Assembly: GCA_037127255.1 (NCBI GenBank)
Contig: JBANSL010000004.1
Coordinates: 86,324,627-86,388,626 of the forward strand
Reading direction: 5' to 3'
Length of the DNA: 64,000 nucleotides
Source of the DNA: Persicaria tinctoria
Taxonomy: Eukaryota > Streptophyta > Magnoliopsida > Caryophyllales > Polygonaceae
The position numbers and the translations under genes are program-made. A model generated the notes under the pieces. It did not search any database, was not told where the DNA came from, and saw nothing but the letters and a program-made list of their open reading frames with translations. Numbering within the stretch: position 1 is the first letter of the stretch; each line of letters begins with the position of its first letter. Positions 1 to 10,335 of this stretch are shown here, piece after piece.

Positions 1-2
1 CT

Positions 3-3000
3 TCTTCTTCCTCCGTCAATGCCGCCTCAGGTTCTTCTCCGTTGCCGGAGTGGTACAAACTTATCAATTCCTCCCAAATTTCTCGCCACTCCAGCCACCT
101 TCATGGAAATTTGGCTTTTGATATGTTTGTCGGCGGCGGCGAGGGTTTACCTGCTGACTTCGTGAGATCTGCGATTGCCTGCTTGGCGTTTGCTCGCGAG
201 CACGAAAGTCTCTTGTGGTTAGTTGTTATTGTTAGGAGCTTGAGTTTAAATTTAGAGATTCAGCTGCCTGAGAAGCTTTAACTTAGTGTTCAATTCGCGT
301 TTTTGATGTTGTGAAAAGGTCGCTTTCGAGGAAGGATATAGAAGTGGTTGTTGAAAAGGTATCTCCCTTCCTGTTCAAAGATGCGGTGGATGCAATGACA
401 AGGATGAAGTCGTTTCTGGATGGAAGCACTGCAAATGTAAGTCTGATATAAATTGACTTAAATTGCAATGTGAATTGACTTGTATTTTGCTGTTTCTTAA
501 TGATCACATATTCAGCTGTACTAGGGAGATGTAATGTAATCTATTGATTGGGGATACAGATGAAACTATTAATCAATGTAGGTATAGAATCTAGGTAGGG
601 CAAGCTAACCTCCCCTGAAAACAAAGAAAAAAGTAAAGGAAAATGGATGAGAGAAACTTTGGATATTGCAGGTTTATGGTTTTTTGGAACATCATGAACA
701 ATTTGGCCTCTATGTGACAGAGGAGGTAGCTATTGTTGTCCCTGAATCCTGTCCACTTTAATGGATGACGGAGATGTCTTGGTGACATCAAATTGTGTCT
801 TAAAGATAGAAGTTTAGCTATGATGAAGATGAAGTTGCTCTCTGAGCCTAATGGGTTGGGCAACAGGGAGAATAGACTTTGAAGAAATGTGAGATTTGGT
901 CAGTGATTTCAGTCATGCAGAAATTGATTCATAACTGATGGTTTATACCCTTTTAAAGCCAATATAGAAATCCTACCCGAATACACAATCTAATGTAAAT
1001 AGAAGTTTGAAAATATATAAAGGGGGAAATGCAAGCTATAATAAATCTTAATTACTACTATGTATGTCTAAAGCCTCTCCTAAACAATTCCGCCAATTAC
1101 CTACATGTGAGGAATCTGAATCCTTGCTCAACAAGCTAATTCAGTAGCATTCAGTTTTTGAGACAATTGATACTGACTTCTTAATCTACTTGAATATTGT
1201 TCTTACTTCAGATGTTGGGATCTGACAAAGCAAGCACAGTTGATCTGATGAAGTTTCTCCTAAGTTATGCTAGCACCACTCTGGGTTCTTCAGAGATCAC
1301 CCATTTCAATAATAGGGAAATTGTGGAAGAATCTGTCAGAAGGTTATTCAGTGAATTAGCTGAAATCAGTGGTGCTCCAGAATCTGCCCTCCCTGGATCC
1401 GTGCCTACACAGTTTCCTGGAACAAAGGGGCAGCTCCCAAGGTCCTTTGAACAAAACGTTCAAATGAAGAGGGGTGACTGGATTTGTCCTATGTATGTAC
1501 CATCCAGTAAATTTATGTTTCCATCAAATTATCTCTTACTCAGTCCAACTTTCGTTTCCCCATTGTTTGTGTCCTGCACATAGGGCATGTTCGTGGGGTT
1601 TTGGTGAGAAGATGCACTGCTTTTCATGAGATTTAGTACTTGTTATGGTTTCATTCATTCATACATAATGATTTCTTATGAACAGGTGTAGGTTTATGAA
1701 TTTTGCTAGAAACATGACGTGCCTTGAGTGTGAGGAATCCCGGCCAAAGAGACAATTGACAGGTGGCGAATGGGAATGCCCTCAGTGAGTATTACTTTTC
1801 TATACATATATTTTTACTGGAATTGTGGCATTGGCCCCTTCCTCTGGAAGGTTCTTTCTCCTCTGACAAGAAGATAAATACACTATCTAAATTCATTTAC
1901 ATATCCTGTTGTGTAGATGTGATTTCTTCAATTATGGAAAGAACTTGGCCTGCTTGAGGTGTGATTGCAAGAAGCCGGGTATGCCCAATCACATGCCTGG
2001 ATCTGGTTATAATCACTATCCAGTCAATGAATCTTCAGTTAAACCTTCAGCTGAGGATCAAGAGAAGGTCCAGAGGTGGTTCCGTAAGATATCTATGTTG
2101 GAAAATACATCTAATGAGGGTACAGCTAAAACTCTTCCAGAAACAATGCCCTTGAAGGATGAGGTTCTTTCCAAAAACAGCACTCTCAAGCAAAGTGGCA
2201 ATGAGAACCAAAATGTTCAGATCAACAAAAGTTTGGATGAAATGCTAGCAAAGTCAACTAATGCTTCCGGTGCTAGTACTTCAAATAGTAGGAGCTTATC
2301 TGCGACTTCAGAATCTGTTTCTCCACCTTATGAGGATTTTCCTGAGATAATGCCCATGCGTAAAGGAGAAAATCGTTTTGTTATAAGAGAGAAGAAAGAT
2401 CGTTCTTTGACTTCTCCTCTTTACAAGAGGCGTATGGCAATGGAGCAATCTGGAAGCAGCAATTATGTTCCTTTTGTCCCCTTTCCTCCCAATTACTTTG
2501 CCAAAGACAAACAGCCAGTAAAAGGGGAATCTCCAGATGAAAATTCTTCCATGCCGTCCTCAACAGAGAAACATCAGCATGACAATCCTGACACAACCTA
2601 TGGATTACACAGTTTGTCGAATCAAAGCAGGGCAGAACCATTGCCAAACCAGCAGGCCAGTGCTGTCAGCTGGAATCGAAGAGATGCAGGAGAGAGTTGG
2701 AATGAGAGAACAACCACTTCTGTCCCTAAACCACAAGACTACACACAACCAACACAAAACTTACAGGGTTTTTCCACAAATCACCATACACCTGGCAGTG
2801 AATCTCAAACATATTCCAAAGCAACGTCTCGGCAACCAGCTAATGATCAGAAAACCACTATCCCATGGAGAGGGAGTAGCTTGGAAGGATCAGCAGTTAA
2901 GGAACCAGATCCATTGGACATGTCCGAGGAGGCCAAGGCCGAAAGATGGTTCAAAAGAGTTGCCCAAATCAAGGACATCCAAGAGTTGAGGGAAATCCCT

Positions 3001-3168
3001 GATGAAGACTTCCCGTCCATAATGCCCATGAGAAAAGGTGTCAACCGGTTTGTCGTGAGCAAGAGGAAAACTCCATTAGAGAGACGGTTGACATCTTCTC
3101 AGTATAGAAGGAACCTACCTGTTGTCAAGTCCGATCCATTGAAGGACAACGGCACAGATGAAAGCTGA
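3..3168 (+). CDS. VAR3/OZ-family RanBP2-type double zinc-finger protein (5' end outside window)
   Basis: Likely a plastid or mitochondrial zinc-finger protein of the VAR3/OZ family, whose studied members act in organelle C-to-U RNA editing and chloroplast development (family knowledge). Proposed coding exons: 3-217, 319-436, 1212-1492, 1686-1784, 1917-3168. Together they give 1,965 nt, a multiple of three, or 654 codons plus TGA. All introns are GT-AG; the 218-318 intron is the least certain. Two RanBP2 fingers with the spacing C-x2-C-x10-C-x2-C are visible (GDWICPMC...CLEC, then GEWECPQC...CLRC), and an intron interrupts each after the CPM/CPQ residue. The C-terminal half carries two copies of a DFPxIMPMRKGxNRFV motif (about 2335 and 3007), each followed by a basic stretch with LTSxxY; a weaker copy lies upstream (LPETMPLKDE). 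The N-terminus, with any transit peptide, lies outside the window, so the compartment and exact ortholog (OZ1 to OZ4) are not settled. Confidence 0.85.
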
Positions 3169-3720
3169 TAATTGGGTCAATGTAAGGTATGTAATTGTTC
3201 TTTTTGCTCGAGTTCATTAATCTGATTAATCATACTAGTGCATAATTTTGGAACATTTATTGAACTCTTCACATGTTGGCAATGAAAAGAAATACATGCA
3301 ATCATTTTGATGCACCTGAAACTTATATGATAAAGGTAGACCACCTGCAAGATTTGGATGTACTTTCATAGTTCAGCTTCAAGATTTGGATGTACGTATA
3401 CAGATAAATGCTACACAGTATCCCGTTATGTGAATTTAAGATGATGACATGTTAGAGGGAGAATCTCTGTTTGGAAAATAAGAGACTTGCCTTTCTCGGC
3501 CCAATTGCAGGAAAACACTTCTTTTTACTGGGTGGATTATGTGGTCGAGTGTTTATCATGGTTTTATCTTCTGAGAGTGTGGCTTTAGAGTTCTTGGGTT
3601 GTTTTAGGAGTTGTTGTAAATATGTTTCTTGTTTATGTTTTGTGTTCTATAAAGTTATCATCGTTGAAAGTCAATATGTTCTTGATTGCCCCTATGCCCC
3701 ATCACAAAGCCACTGAAGTC
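3169..3720 (+). other. Probable 3' UTR of the VAR3/OZ gene, perhaps with an intron
   Basis: No conserved coding potential was found downstream of the stop. A good donor (AAG/GTATGT, intron start 3187) and an acceptor (TTGCAG, ending 3510) would remove a UTR intron and join a T-rich trailing exon. A cDNA would settle this; the call is inference from splice-site consensus only. A short 81-aa frame here resembles no family. Confidence 0.35.
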
Positions 3721-4277
3721 ATTTTTAGTGTTTTGTTTAATTGGACGAAAATATAATTTGTGATTTGTCTAATTGTACGATCAATTTTGTTTGTGGTTCA
3801 TATGTTGCTAACCATCCTGTTATCAATCTCGTAAAGCAAGTGTAGTGAGTGAATGCAATGGTATCAATTTTGTACTAGTCTTATTTTTGTTAGTGTTTCA
3901 TTTATGACAAGTTTTCAAGTGGAAAATTTTGAACTTTGAAAGGCTATCAATTTCTCAAATCCAATCAATATCACTTTTCTGATTCCTCTGTTTCCTTGTG
4001 ATCTTGAGATCCAATGGCCAGTTTTAGTTTTGTTAGTGTTTCTTATTTTGTCAATTTTCAATTGCTTATTCAGTTTTAGTTTTGTACAAAGATGAACTCT
4101 TTCATTCACAACAACAACAATGGTCAGTTGTACAACAACATGTTCAGTATATCCTGCTTAAAGTAGGGTCTGAAGGGTTGAGTTGTACGCATCTTTTTCT
4201 CGACTAGGTCGAGAGGGTGTTTCCTAGTGACTCATGACATGTCATCAAACACAGGGCAAGACTCCGCACCAGCATAC
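3721..4277. other. Intergenic AT-rich sequence
   Basis: T-rich sequence with a twice-repeated phrase around TTTTAGTTTTGTTAGTGTTTC (3866-3900 and 4021-4044) suggesting local duplication. I see no gene, RNA or clear element. Confidence 0.5.
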
Positions 4278-4520
4278 TGTTATGATTGGGCCGAAGGCCC
4301 ATGAATTGGGAAACTCTTAGGCTTATAAGCCTTGTAACAAACTGAGATTAGGCATCAACGAAATGAATGAATGAACTACATCTCCTTCTACCTCTTCTAT
4401 CTTCTTTCTCACCTTATTCTTCTTCAAACCTCCATGGAAGGTCGAACCTTCCTTATCCGGCCTTTCGGGACATAACAGATTTGGTATCACCTTCCTTATC
4501 CGGCCTTTCGGGACATAACA
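4278..4520 (+). mobile_element. Deleted copia-type LTR element: one LTR, primer-binding site and the end of a second LTR
   Basis: A 200-bp LTR (4278-4477) begins TGTTATG and ends CATAACA, a perfect 7-bp inverted pair. It is followed by TTGGTATCA, the usual initiator-tRNA-Met primer-binding site of Ty1/copia elements. Immediately after comes a second copy of the last 31 bp of the LTR (4490-4520). The whole is flanked by a 5-bp target-site duplication, CATAC, at 4273-4277 and 4521-4525. The internal region and most of the 3' LTR were therefore lost after insertion, probably by illegitimate recombination. There is no coding capacity. The LTR contains a polypyrimidine tract and a GGGCCGAAGGCCC palindrome. 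Confidence 0.85.
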
Positions 4521-4873
4521 CATACAAAGAAAAATAATGAAAAATGACAACCCACACTAAGAGCTAAGAAAACATGATGCGCATAAACAAGATGAGATAG
4601 AAGGAAAGCATGATGTTGGAAACGTTGCACTCGACTAGTTTTTATCAACTCGGATAGCACCCCTCCACTGCACCCTATTGCGTGATATCTGCTCAGTGAG
4701 TCCCAAAACGGTCAGGTCACGTCTAATCACTTCATGTCAACTCTCTGCCCCAACTGACACTGTCGATAGCCAACTGGTCACATCCGCGCAACGGCACACT
4801 CGGATCTTTCATCTAAAAATGTCCATACTATCGCAGTCTCGGATGCTCAGCTGTAGTTGCTGTAGTTGATCAA
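4521..4873. other. Intergenic sequence between two retroelements
   Basis: Mixed-composition sequence; I see no gene. A short frame (4678-4869) resembles no known family. This is the region into which the downstream SINE inserted. Confidence 0.4.
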
Positions 4874-4891
4874 TAATTTTCCCACACTTCT

Positions 4892-5048
4892 TTAGATCCT
4901 CTCTACATCTGGATCGGGTTACTGTAGGCCCATTTAAGGGGTTGATACTCCCACTCACAAGCGTCTCCATGTTTTCCACGAGGATTCGAACTTCGAACCT
5001 CGAAGCATGGGATGTAGCCCCATAACCACTACACCAACTTGTGATTGG
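4892..5048 (-). mobile_element. tRNA-derived SINE with 18-bp target-site duplication
   Basis: On the minus strand the element reads as a tRNA-like head with an A-box-like TGGTGTAGTGG and a B-box within GGTTCGAAGTTCGAATCC, then a tRNA-unrelated body. It is bounded by an 18-bp perfect direct repeat (TAATTTTCCCACACTTCT) at 4874-4891 and 5049-5066, read as the target-site duplication. At 157 bp it fits a short plant SINE, which relies on LINE machinery in trans. No long A-tail is present. The subfamily was not identified. Confidence 0.75.
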
Positions 5049-5085
5049 TAATTTTCCCACACTTCTATCAAAAAAAATCGTTCCG

Positions 5086-5198
5086 GCTATATACACCGCA
5101 AATCATGCACGTCCTTAAGGACGTGCAATATTAGACACAAGGCTTGCACGTCATTAAGGACGTGTAATATTAACTTTGTGATTTGCGGTGTATATAGC
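5086..5198. repeat. 113-bp foldback unit with perfect 20-bp terminal inverted repeats
   Basis: Arm 5086-5105 is the exact reverse complement of arm 5179-5198. Between them lie two direct 28-bp blocks (5106-5133 and 5145-5172, two mismatches), each centred on a palindrome. The first contains a perfect 22-bp palindrome (5106-5127) around CCTTAAGG, flanked by GCACGT/ACGTGC. It may be a tiny MITE or a hairpin-forming regulatory unit with paired ACGT cores; no target-site duplication was seen. Confidence 0.7.
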
Positions 5199-6600
5199 AA
5201 CACCCAAACAAATTCACAACTTTTTGCAAGTCTTTAATAATTTTGTGGCCAGCAAAAAGATTTGTCGGGTTAGCCGACGGCCGAGAGCCCACTCTCAATT
5301 AAAGGAGTTTATAGTCCAAACTTTTCTTGGTGTATTTTAATTATTAGTATTCTTTAGTTTCATTTCGGATATGTTTGACAAACAATCATTTACTTACAAT
5401 CGCATAACAGCAAGGTGTTGATGAATTTGTTGTCAAATAACCGGCCTTTGTCAAAATAGATAATCTTTAATAATCTTATAAACATCCTAGCAATGAATAT
5501 GATATTTATTTATTTATTATAACTATAATGATATCAATCATGTCGAGGTGATTGTAAAATGTTATCCTTTTCTTTTATTTTTTTTATTTTTTTTTATCAG
5601 GTAATAATTCGATGACCAGACAGACCTGACTCATCGAGAGGCTGACAGAGTCGGTAGACGGCGAACCGTCAAACATACAATCATAAAATAAAACAGGTGC
5701 AATACGAAGAAGGCAAACAAACAATCACTAGAATAACAGACGATCCTAATCCATAGAAGCTGAGGACTGCGAATACAGAACGGAACCAAATGTCATCAAG
5801 AGATAACAAAAATGTTATCCTTTTCGGATCATCTTGGCTATATTCTTTATTTTTTTATATATATATATATAATAATAAAAATTCAGTATATTAGACTAGC
5901 CAGATTGGTAAAGTTGAAAAACGGAACGAGTCCGGAGATGAAAAAACCATCATGAAAACCAATCAAAATAGATCATGGAAATCGAACATCAACAAAACAA
6001 AGATATAAAAGACGCCACCACTGAATCACAAATGAATTATCCATTTATTTATTAAATTAAGGATTTTATTAGTTAAAATGATACGTGTAAACTCTGAATA
6101 TTAATTTCTGAGTATGTGCTTGCAATCACCCATCCACAACTTATCCAACCACAAGCAAATATGCACCGACGTCCAAGAGAAAAATTCTTTAAAACCATTT
6201 AAAATGCAGTATACAAAGTTTCTAATTACAAATATATCAATTCAATTTATAATTATAAAACGCGCGCACACGCACAAACCCACCAAATAAGTTGGGCATA
6301 GACAACTGGCTTAAACTAAGACTTTACCCACGTCGTTAATCGTTACCTAACACTTGCTAAGAGTTTGCCCCAATTTCAACCCACAGCACGTTGTCGCTAC
6401 AGTGATCACTTACACATCAGACGCGGTTTCACCCAACCAACGGCTATTTCTTCACGAAGATTCCTCTCCCATCATATATGATTATGAACCAGTCAATCCC
6501 ATTTGCCAGCACTCTCTCTCGATTAATCTCAATCTCCATAAATTAAACCAACTGATCCTCCCGAATTATCCTAACATTTATAGTAGCCGTTGTCTCGGTC
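5199..6600. other. AT-rich intergenic region with two poly-T-headed retroelement tails
   Basis: No gene. Two poly-T tracts (about 5577-5600 and 5846-5872) are each followed by moderately GC-richer sequence that reads, on the minus strand, as the 3' end of a poly-A retroelement. The first has the motif GAATTATTACCTGATAAAAA just before the A-run. The rest is AT-rich sequence leading into the SAUR promoter. Confidence 0.45.
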
Positions 6601-6611
6601 GTCCGATCCTC

Positions 6612-6628
6612 CCTTATAAGAATAAAAA
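6612..6628 (+). promoter_or_regulatory. Candidate TATA region of the SAUR-like gene
   Basis: CTTATAAGAATAAAA lies about 110 bp upstream of the ATG at 6725, which would leave a 5' UTR of roughly 75-85 nt. The UTR contains an imperfect (CGATTC)n run at 6684-6709. Inference from position and motif only. Confidence 0.4.
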
Positions 6629-6724
6629 CCCCCAATTCATATAATAAATATCCTCTTTAATTGATTTCTCCTCGAGAAACACATCGATTCCGATTCCGAT
6701 TCCGATTGAGTTTCCGGGCAGGAA

Positions 6725-7102
6725 ATGGACTGCCTGGCGGCTCCGGTGCAGGCGTTCAAGCGGCGGTGCTCGGGGCGATACGGCTACCGGCCGTTGGAGG
6801 AGGAGGAGGAGGAGGAGGGATTCGAGGCGTTTGTGACGGTGGTGGTGGGGAAGGAGCGGAGGGAGTTCCGGGTCGACCCGTTTGTGCTTCAGGAGATCCC
6901 GTTTCGGGTCTTGATTGACCTGGTCAACGGCAGCAGGCCACAGAGGTTTCGGGGCGGCGGTGATGGCGGACGCACGGTGGTTCTGGTGGACGTCGATGCG
7001 ATTCTGTTCGAGCATATGTTGTGGCTGATGAGTAACGATTGCTCCTCCCTCTTCACCCTCAATCTCAAGGAGATCGTCGATTTTTATGCTCAAGATAATT
7101 AA
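6725..7102 (+). CDS. SAUR-like auxin-responsive family protein
   Basis: A single-exon gene of 125 aa, typical of SAUR proteins, small auxin-induced regulators that promote cell expansion by restraining PP2C.D phosphatases (family knowledge). The start is the first ATG after a TATA-like box. The N-terminus (MDCLAAPVQAFKRRC, then YRPL) is basic and is followed by an acidic Glu run (residues 25-31) encoded by GAG repeats. The SAUR core spans about residues 36-118: VTVVVGKERREFRVDPFVL, IPFRVLIDLV, and the C-terminal VDVDAILFEHMLWLM. The sequence ends in NLKEIVDFYAQDN. It resembles a divergent SAUR subgroup with this MDCL start and NDCSSLF tail rather than classical clustered SAURs. It stands alone, not in a tandem array. 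Confidence 0.85.
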   Translation: MDCLAAPVQAFKRRCSGRYGYRPLEEEEEEEGFEAFVTVVVGKERREFRVDPFVLQEIPFRVLIDLVNGSRPQRFRGGGDGGRTVVLVDVDAILFEHMLWLMSNDCSSLFTLNLKEIVDFYAQDN

Positions 7103-7527
7103 TTAGATTGATCTGTTTTTCTAATCTTTTTATTATGTAAGTATGTTACATATATTTGTTAAGATTGTATAAGTATGGATCGATTGTATACAACAATACA
7201 GCAAATCAACACAGGAAATTAAAGATCAGTAAGATCGAAGTACATTTGATGAAAGTTTTTTAGATTATTTTGTAATATGTTATATAATTATCATATGGAC
7301 TAAGTAATAAGTATTGGTATCCAAAGTAATTGATCATGATATTGTTGTTTCATTATTAATAATTAATTTTTTTTTTTGGAAAAAAAGGTTTGGTTGGATT
7401 TGACTCCAATCACACCATTAGGGTTGATCAAGACCTATCTTTGGGACCAGCAGAGGCGGACCGTCATGATATAACAAAATGAAAGAAAATAACCAAACGA
7501 AAAACCTCAACACTCTTGGACAAACAG
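7103..7527. other. 3' flank of SAUR gene and start of a poly-T-headed repeat
   Basis: AT-rich 3' UTR-like sequence to about 7360. A poly-T run (7369-7378) then opens a GC-richer block that continues beyond the LINE insertion at 7543. This suggests an older minus-strand retroelement tail interrupted by that LINE. Confidence 0.4.
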
Positions 7528-7542
7528 CACCAAGCTCCAAGT

Positions 7543-7970
7543 TCAGGGACTGAGAAGGTTGTCCGATTAATATAGGATATAAAAATGTAGGACAACATAA
7601 CTCTCTCGTTACAGAAGCCCTTGCGTTACCCGAGGGCCTTAAGAAAGCACGAAAACTTCAAATAAGAAAATTGGAGATTGAAGGTGATGCTCAAATAATT
7701 ATAAAACACTTGCAAGTGAATGGTAGTTGCCCTTGGGAAATAGAACTAATTATGGGAGAGATATCAAGTTAATAACCCACACAATTCAGGAAGTAAAATT
7801 TTGTCATGTTCCCCGCGAAGGTAATATAGTGGCTGACAAGGTCGTACACCTTGGTCGCTCTATTAGCGGGGTTGTATTGACTACAAATTCAGATATTCTT
7901 GATCTCATCCGAAAGGATGCTATTGGCTAGCTTTTGTCCAGCTGGGCTTTTCCCTTGTTGAAAAAAACAT
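7543..7970 (+). pseudogene. 5'-truncated LINE tail with broken RNase H (RVT_3-type) domain
   Basis: Two frames together read as the C-terminal RNase H-like domain of a plant LINE. One carries TEALALPEGLKKAR, KLEIEGDAQIII and CPWEIELIMGEI. The other (to 7930) carries KLITHTIQEVKFCHVPREGN and ends in DLIRKDAIG. They are joined by a frameshift near 7760. A short A-run ends at 7969. A near-perfect 15-bp duplication (CACCAAGCTCCAAGT at 7528-7542, CATCAAGCTCCAAGT at 7968-7982) marks the insertion. It is non-functional because of 5' truncation and the frameshift. Confidence 0.75.
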
Positions 7971-7982
7971 CAAGCTCCAAGT

Positions 7983-10335
7983 GGAAGGCCCAAGAAGACA
8001 TGTGAATAGTGAGAACATGGGATAATGATCGCTAACCCAAAGTATCACCCCCGGAAAGACAAAGATAAGAAATCAAAAGGATTTAAGAAAACTTGTAGGA
8101 AAAGAAAAGGTGAAACAGGTTAGTTAAAGTAGTTGCTATGCCAATTGATTATATAGCCTCCGCTCCCCTTGAATTGGTAAATAAAGAGCGGTCATCCGGG
8201 GTTCGAATCGGAAACCTATGGGTACTATCCACAAATCCTTTCCGGTGAGCCATTTCGGAATGGTTAAGACTCTGCTCCCCCAAGGCTCCAAACAACAAAT
8301 AACAGCTCACTCTTGAAAATAAACCTCAGCTATATATGGTTTGGACTTTGGAGGGTGCAGCTATTTATATTGGGCCAAAGCCTCACAAACGAGTTCTTAT
8401 TGGGCCAATGAAATTACAATGTCCTTTTTGGGCCTTACTTGTCAGGGCCCAATAATCATTTGGACTACTTTTACACACTACATTTTTCGGTGATATATTT
8501 GTAGTGTATAGTGTGCAAACAAAATGACCATGGATATTGAATTCAACGATTCATCACCTCAAATAAGAGTTATGAATGACCCTTGGGCACACCACAATTG
8601 TCAATTGACAAGATGGGATGATTTGTTTGATTCTTATGAGTACCAAAGATTACTCCTTTACTCGGATGGACCCTGTAGGGTCATAGTGAGAGACACATCA
8701 CGCGATTTACCTAGAGACAAATGCACATAATTAGCATTATTACCTTGAAAACTAGTCAAATGTAAGCTTGGAAGATGGTGTGGTAATCCGATTTGCGTCT
8801 ACGGACTATCATCCGATCACGAGTTCGAGCTACTAATATATAAAAAATATAAAATACTTTTGGAATTGATTACAATTGATTTTACTTTGTATTGGATATA
8901 GCTAACAAATCCACAGTGAAATACACTTAATTCAATTGACTTATATTAGAAAAAAAAAAAATCAATATGTTACACACTTCATTTGTATTGTCTCTATACA
9001 TACATTTTGTCTTGCGGTTGCAATGGTCAAGAGGTTGACCAGTTTGGATTAACAATTAAGCTTATCATACAAATCGCAAGTTGACAATTAAGACTATGCA
9101 ATTAATTAAACTATATATAATCTTGCATAAATCATCATACAACTTGCTAGATAAATTGGCTGATTAAGCTTATTAATAATTAATTAATGGGCATTTTCAA
9201 TCTATATAATATATACTGTATTATTTTATTTGACAAAATGATAATGTAATGACCAAAGTACCAAACTAACAACCCAGCAAACGAGGATCCACCAAAGCAA
9301 TTGAGAAGGACAATTTTAATTTCCAGGGCAATTTTATTATTTATTTAATAAAAAGGGCATTTATATTAATTTATAGCAATTTTAAATTGCATTTTTGTCA
9401 TAATCATTGCCACTAGTGCCAACATCATCATCACTGTAGATATGACTAAATTATTTATTAAAAAAACGTTTCTTTTTTACTAAAAAAACGTTTCTGTATA
9501 GTTAGTTAGATTAATTACATTAATTTTCTATTGTTTTTCGTATCTATATGTTAATTTGGTGTTGTGATCATGATAAACAAACCATTTTTTAATTTTATTT
9601 ACTCTATAATTAATCAATATCACGTACGTTCACATTTGGGCTGTACGTTGAGAAGACTACATTAATTTTAGGGTTATCATATAACTCAAAATGAAATTAA
9701 TAAATTATGATTTTAGATTTAATAATTTCTTTGATGTTGTTATGTCAATCTATATATATATATAGAGACAATAGATCATATGTACAGCTCTTGTATAGTG
9801 TATCATGTTGACAAATTTGGGTAATTGAATTAAGAATATTAGTAGATGAGATTAAAAGTAGGGGTTATTCGGTAGTACTTTCATTGGAATAAAATTATTT
9901 GATAGTACTGGACAATTATTCGTTAGAATGAAATTTATATTTTTCTACACTCTTTGCTCAGATGAATAATTACATTTTTTTAGACTAACAATCTTGTTGA
10001 AACAGACTAATAAACATGAGGAAATAAACGAATATTTTCTGCTTGAAGGCGTGTTGTTGAGAATGCATGTGAAGAGACAAAGAGTCCCACATCGATAGTT
10101 TGATTAAACAAACCTTAGTATATAAGCTAGTGGGTAACTCATCTTAAAGCCAATTGATTTTAGGATTGAACTCCGCTCGCTAATAGGGCGCAAATGTGCA
10201 CACAACCCCCGATCTCGAATCCCAACGGACTTCAGTACATGTGTAATAAAATTTTAATAGGTTATAAAAAAAATGTGTAGTTATTAGCTTTGAGATTTTG
10301 TATTAAGTTGATACATTCCTATTAACTCTCTATTA
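7983..10335. other. Intergenic region, one possible SINE remnant
   Basis: No gene is supported. At 8195-8212, CCGGGGTTCGAATCGG matches a Pol III B-box, and the flanking 8150-8290 block could be a decayed tRNA-derived SINE (weak). A 68-aa frame at 8524-8730 is not recognised. From 8900 on the sequence is strongly AT-rich. Around 10078-10190 there is a degenerate block related to the hairpin repeat at 14182-14411 (shared CCACATCG and TTAAAGCCAATTGATTTTAGG-type phrases). Confidence 0.4.

Noticed and set aside
2381..3062. Additional frames within the last VAR3/OZ exon on both strands
   Set aside because: Out-of-frame shadows of a well-supported coding exon.
4970..5048. Possible tRNA gene on the minus strand
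   Set aside because: It has A- and B-box-like motifs but no acceptor-stem pairing or full cloverleaf, and is bounded by a TSD; it is a SINE head.
6614..7093. 159-aa minus frame opposite the SAUR gene
   Set aside because: It is the antisense shadow of a GC-rich coding exon; Leu/Arg/His-rich with no domain.
8524..8730. 68-aa frame in intergenic DNA
   Set aside because: No recognisable family and no supporting context; too short to call.
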